From a virus, in the IMG/VR virus record IMGVR_UViG_3300020710_000327, positions 1 to 33,158 of that record: a stretch of 33,158 nt of DNA; one strand, given 5' to 3'. Within the stretch, counting starts at the first letter, position 1, and every line of letters begins with the position of its first letter. The position numbers were made by a program, and so were the translations under genes. A model generated the notes under the pieces. It worked only from the letters and a program-made list of their open reading frames with translations, did not search any database and was not told where the DNA came from. This document shows, in pieces, positions 32,929 to 33,158 of the stretch.

Positions 32929-33158
32929 TCAGTTAGCGTCGGTTGAATTAAACTTATGGAAAACAACAACACTATAAGTTGCAGGTGGTGGGTTTGCAAA
33001 TGTAATTACTGCACCACTTAATGTGAAAGCATCGCCTGGATTCTGTGCAACGTTACCGACAAATACAAGAATACTATTTTGGTCAGGAGGAATATAGCTC
33101 AAAGTATACGAGGTTGTAACTCCATCGCCAGTAAATAAATCTTTTTGAATAGTAACAT
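32929..33158 (-). CDS. Virion protein, C-terminal fragment with FTGDG domain
   Basis: The open frame enters from the right edge and ends at a TGA (32929-32931), leaving about 75 residues. The visible part reads IQKDLFTGDGVTTSYTLSYI, then SILVFVGNVAQNPGDAFTLS and a strand ATYSVVVFHKFN near the end. This is the same small beta domain as FTGDGST in the 1965 aa and 571 aa proteins, here at the extreme C-terminus. The start and the rest of the gene lie outside the window. It is on the same strand as the fibre block and 32 nt before the 663 aa gene. Confidence 0.8.
   Translation of the reverse strand, partial: VTIQKDLFTGDGVTTSYTLSYIPPDQNSILVFVGNVAQNPGDAFTLSGAVITFANPPPATYSVVVFHKFNSTDAN

Overview
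The window looks like part of a large, AT-rich, lytic myovirus genome of the T4-like superfamily, of the kind found in cyanophages and other aquatic phages. Three things support this. Adjacent rightward genes encode recognisable neck and tail-completion proteins (gp14 and gp15 types). The right two thirds is a block of tail-fibre and virion genes with repeat architectures, S74 endosialidase-type chaperone ends and LamG domains. Octamers close to the T4 late promoter TATAAATA lie at nearly constant distance from many start codons. No integrase, transposase, tRNA or CRISPR array was recognised. The host cannot be named from the sequence.

Layout. (1) Positions 1-3740, leftward: a tightly coupled set of non-structural genes. 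Read 5' to 3', these are an Fe(II)/2-oxoglutarate-type oxygenase, a ferritin-like di-iron protein, a P-loop sulfotransferase-like protein, a complete sodium:solute symporter, and the first 20 codons of a P-loop kinase cut by the window edge. (2) Positions 3741-3829: a divergent intergenic region with late-type promoter elements on both strands. (3) Positions 3830-8130, rightward: a SAM methyltransferase, a second sulfotransferase-like protein, gp14, gp15 and a NUDIX hydrolase. (4) Positions 8116-33158, leftward: the fibre and virion block. Read 5' to 3' (right to left) it holds a truncated virion protein, a 663 aa and a 571 aa structural protein, an S74 fibre (615 aa), two glycine-rich small proteins, a paralogous S74 fibre (690 aa), a 1965 aa repeat fibre, a 378 aa fibre-end protein, a 1403 aa repeat fibre, a 120 aa protein, a triple-LamG protein (713 aa), a 471 aa repeat fibre, and a glycosyltransferase/MptE-like protein at the 3' end.

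How the parts may work together. The fibre block appears built by duplication and shuffling of a limited set of modules. These include GTIGN..GTL..AAQTNITSVGTL repeats, GGQ..GYLTGAIGAN repeats, a STSTTTGAL.V.GGVGI linker, an FTGDGST domain, S74 ends and a YADLAE...GRVP end domain. Together they would give the virion several host-contact proteins. The leftward accessory set and the two sulfotransferase-like genes suggest late expression of enzymes acting on small molecules or on surface polymers. If the truncated kinase is an APS kinase, the phage could make PAPS for its own sulfotransferases; that is inference. Almost every base is coding, and no gene-free stretch exceeds 300 bases.
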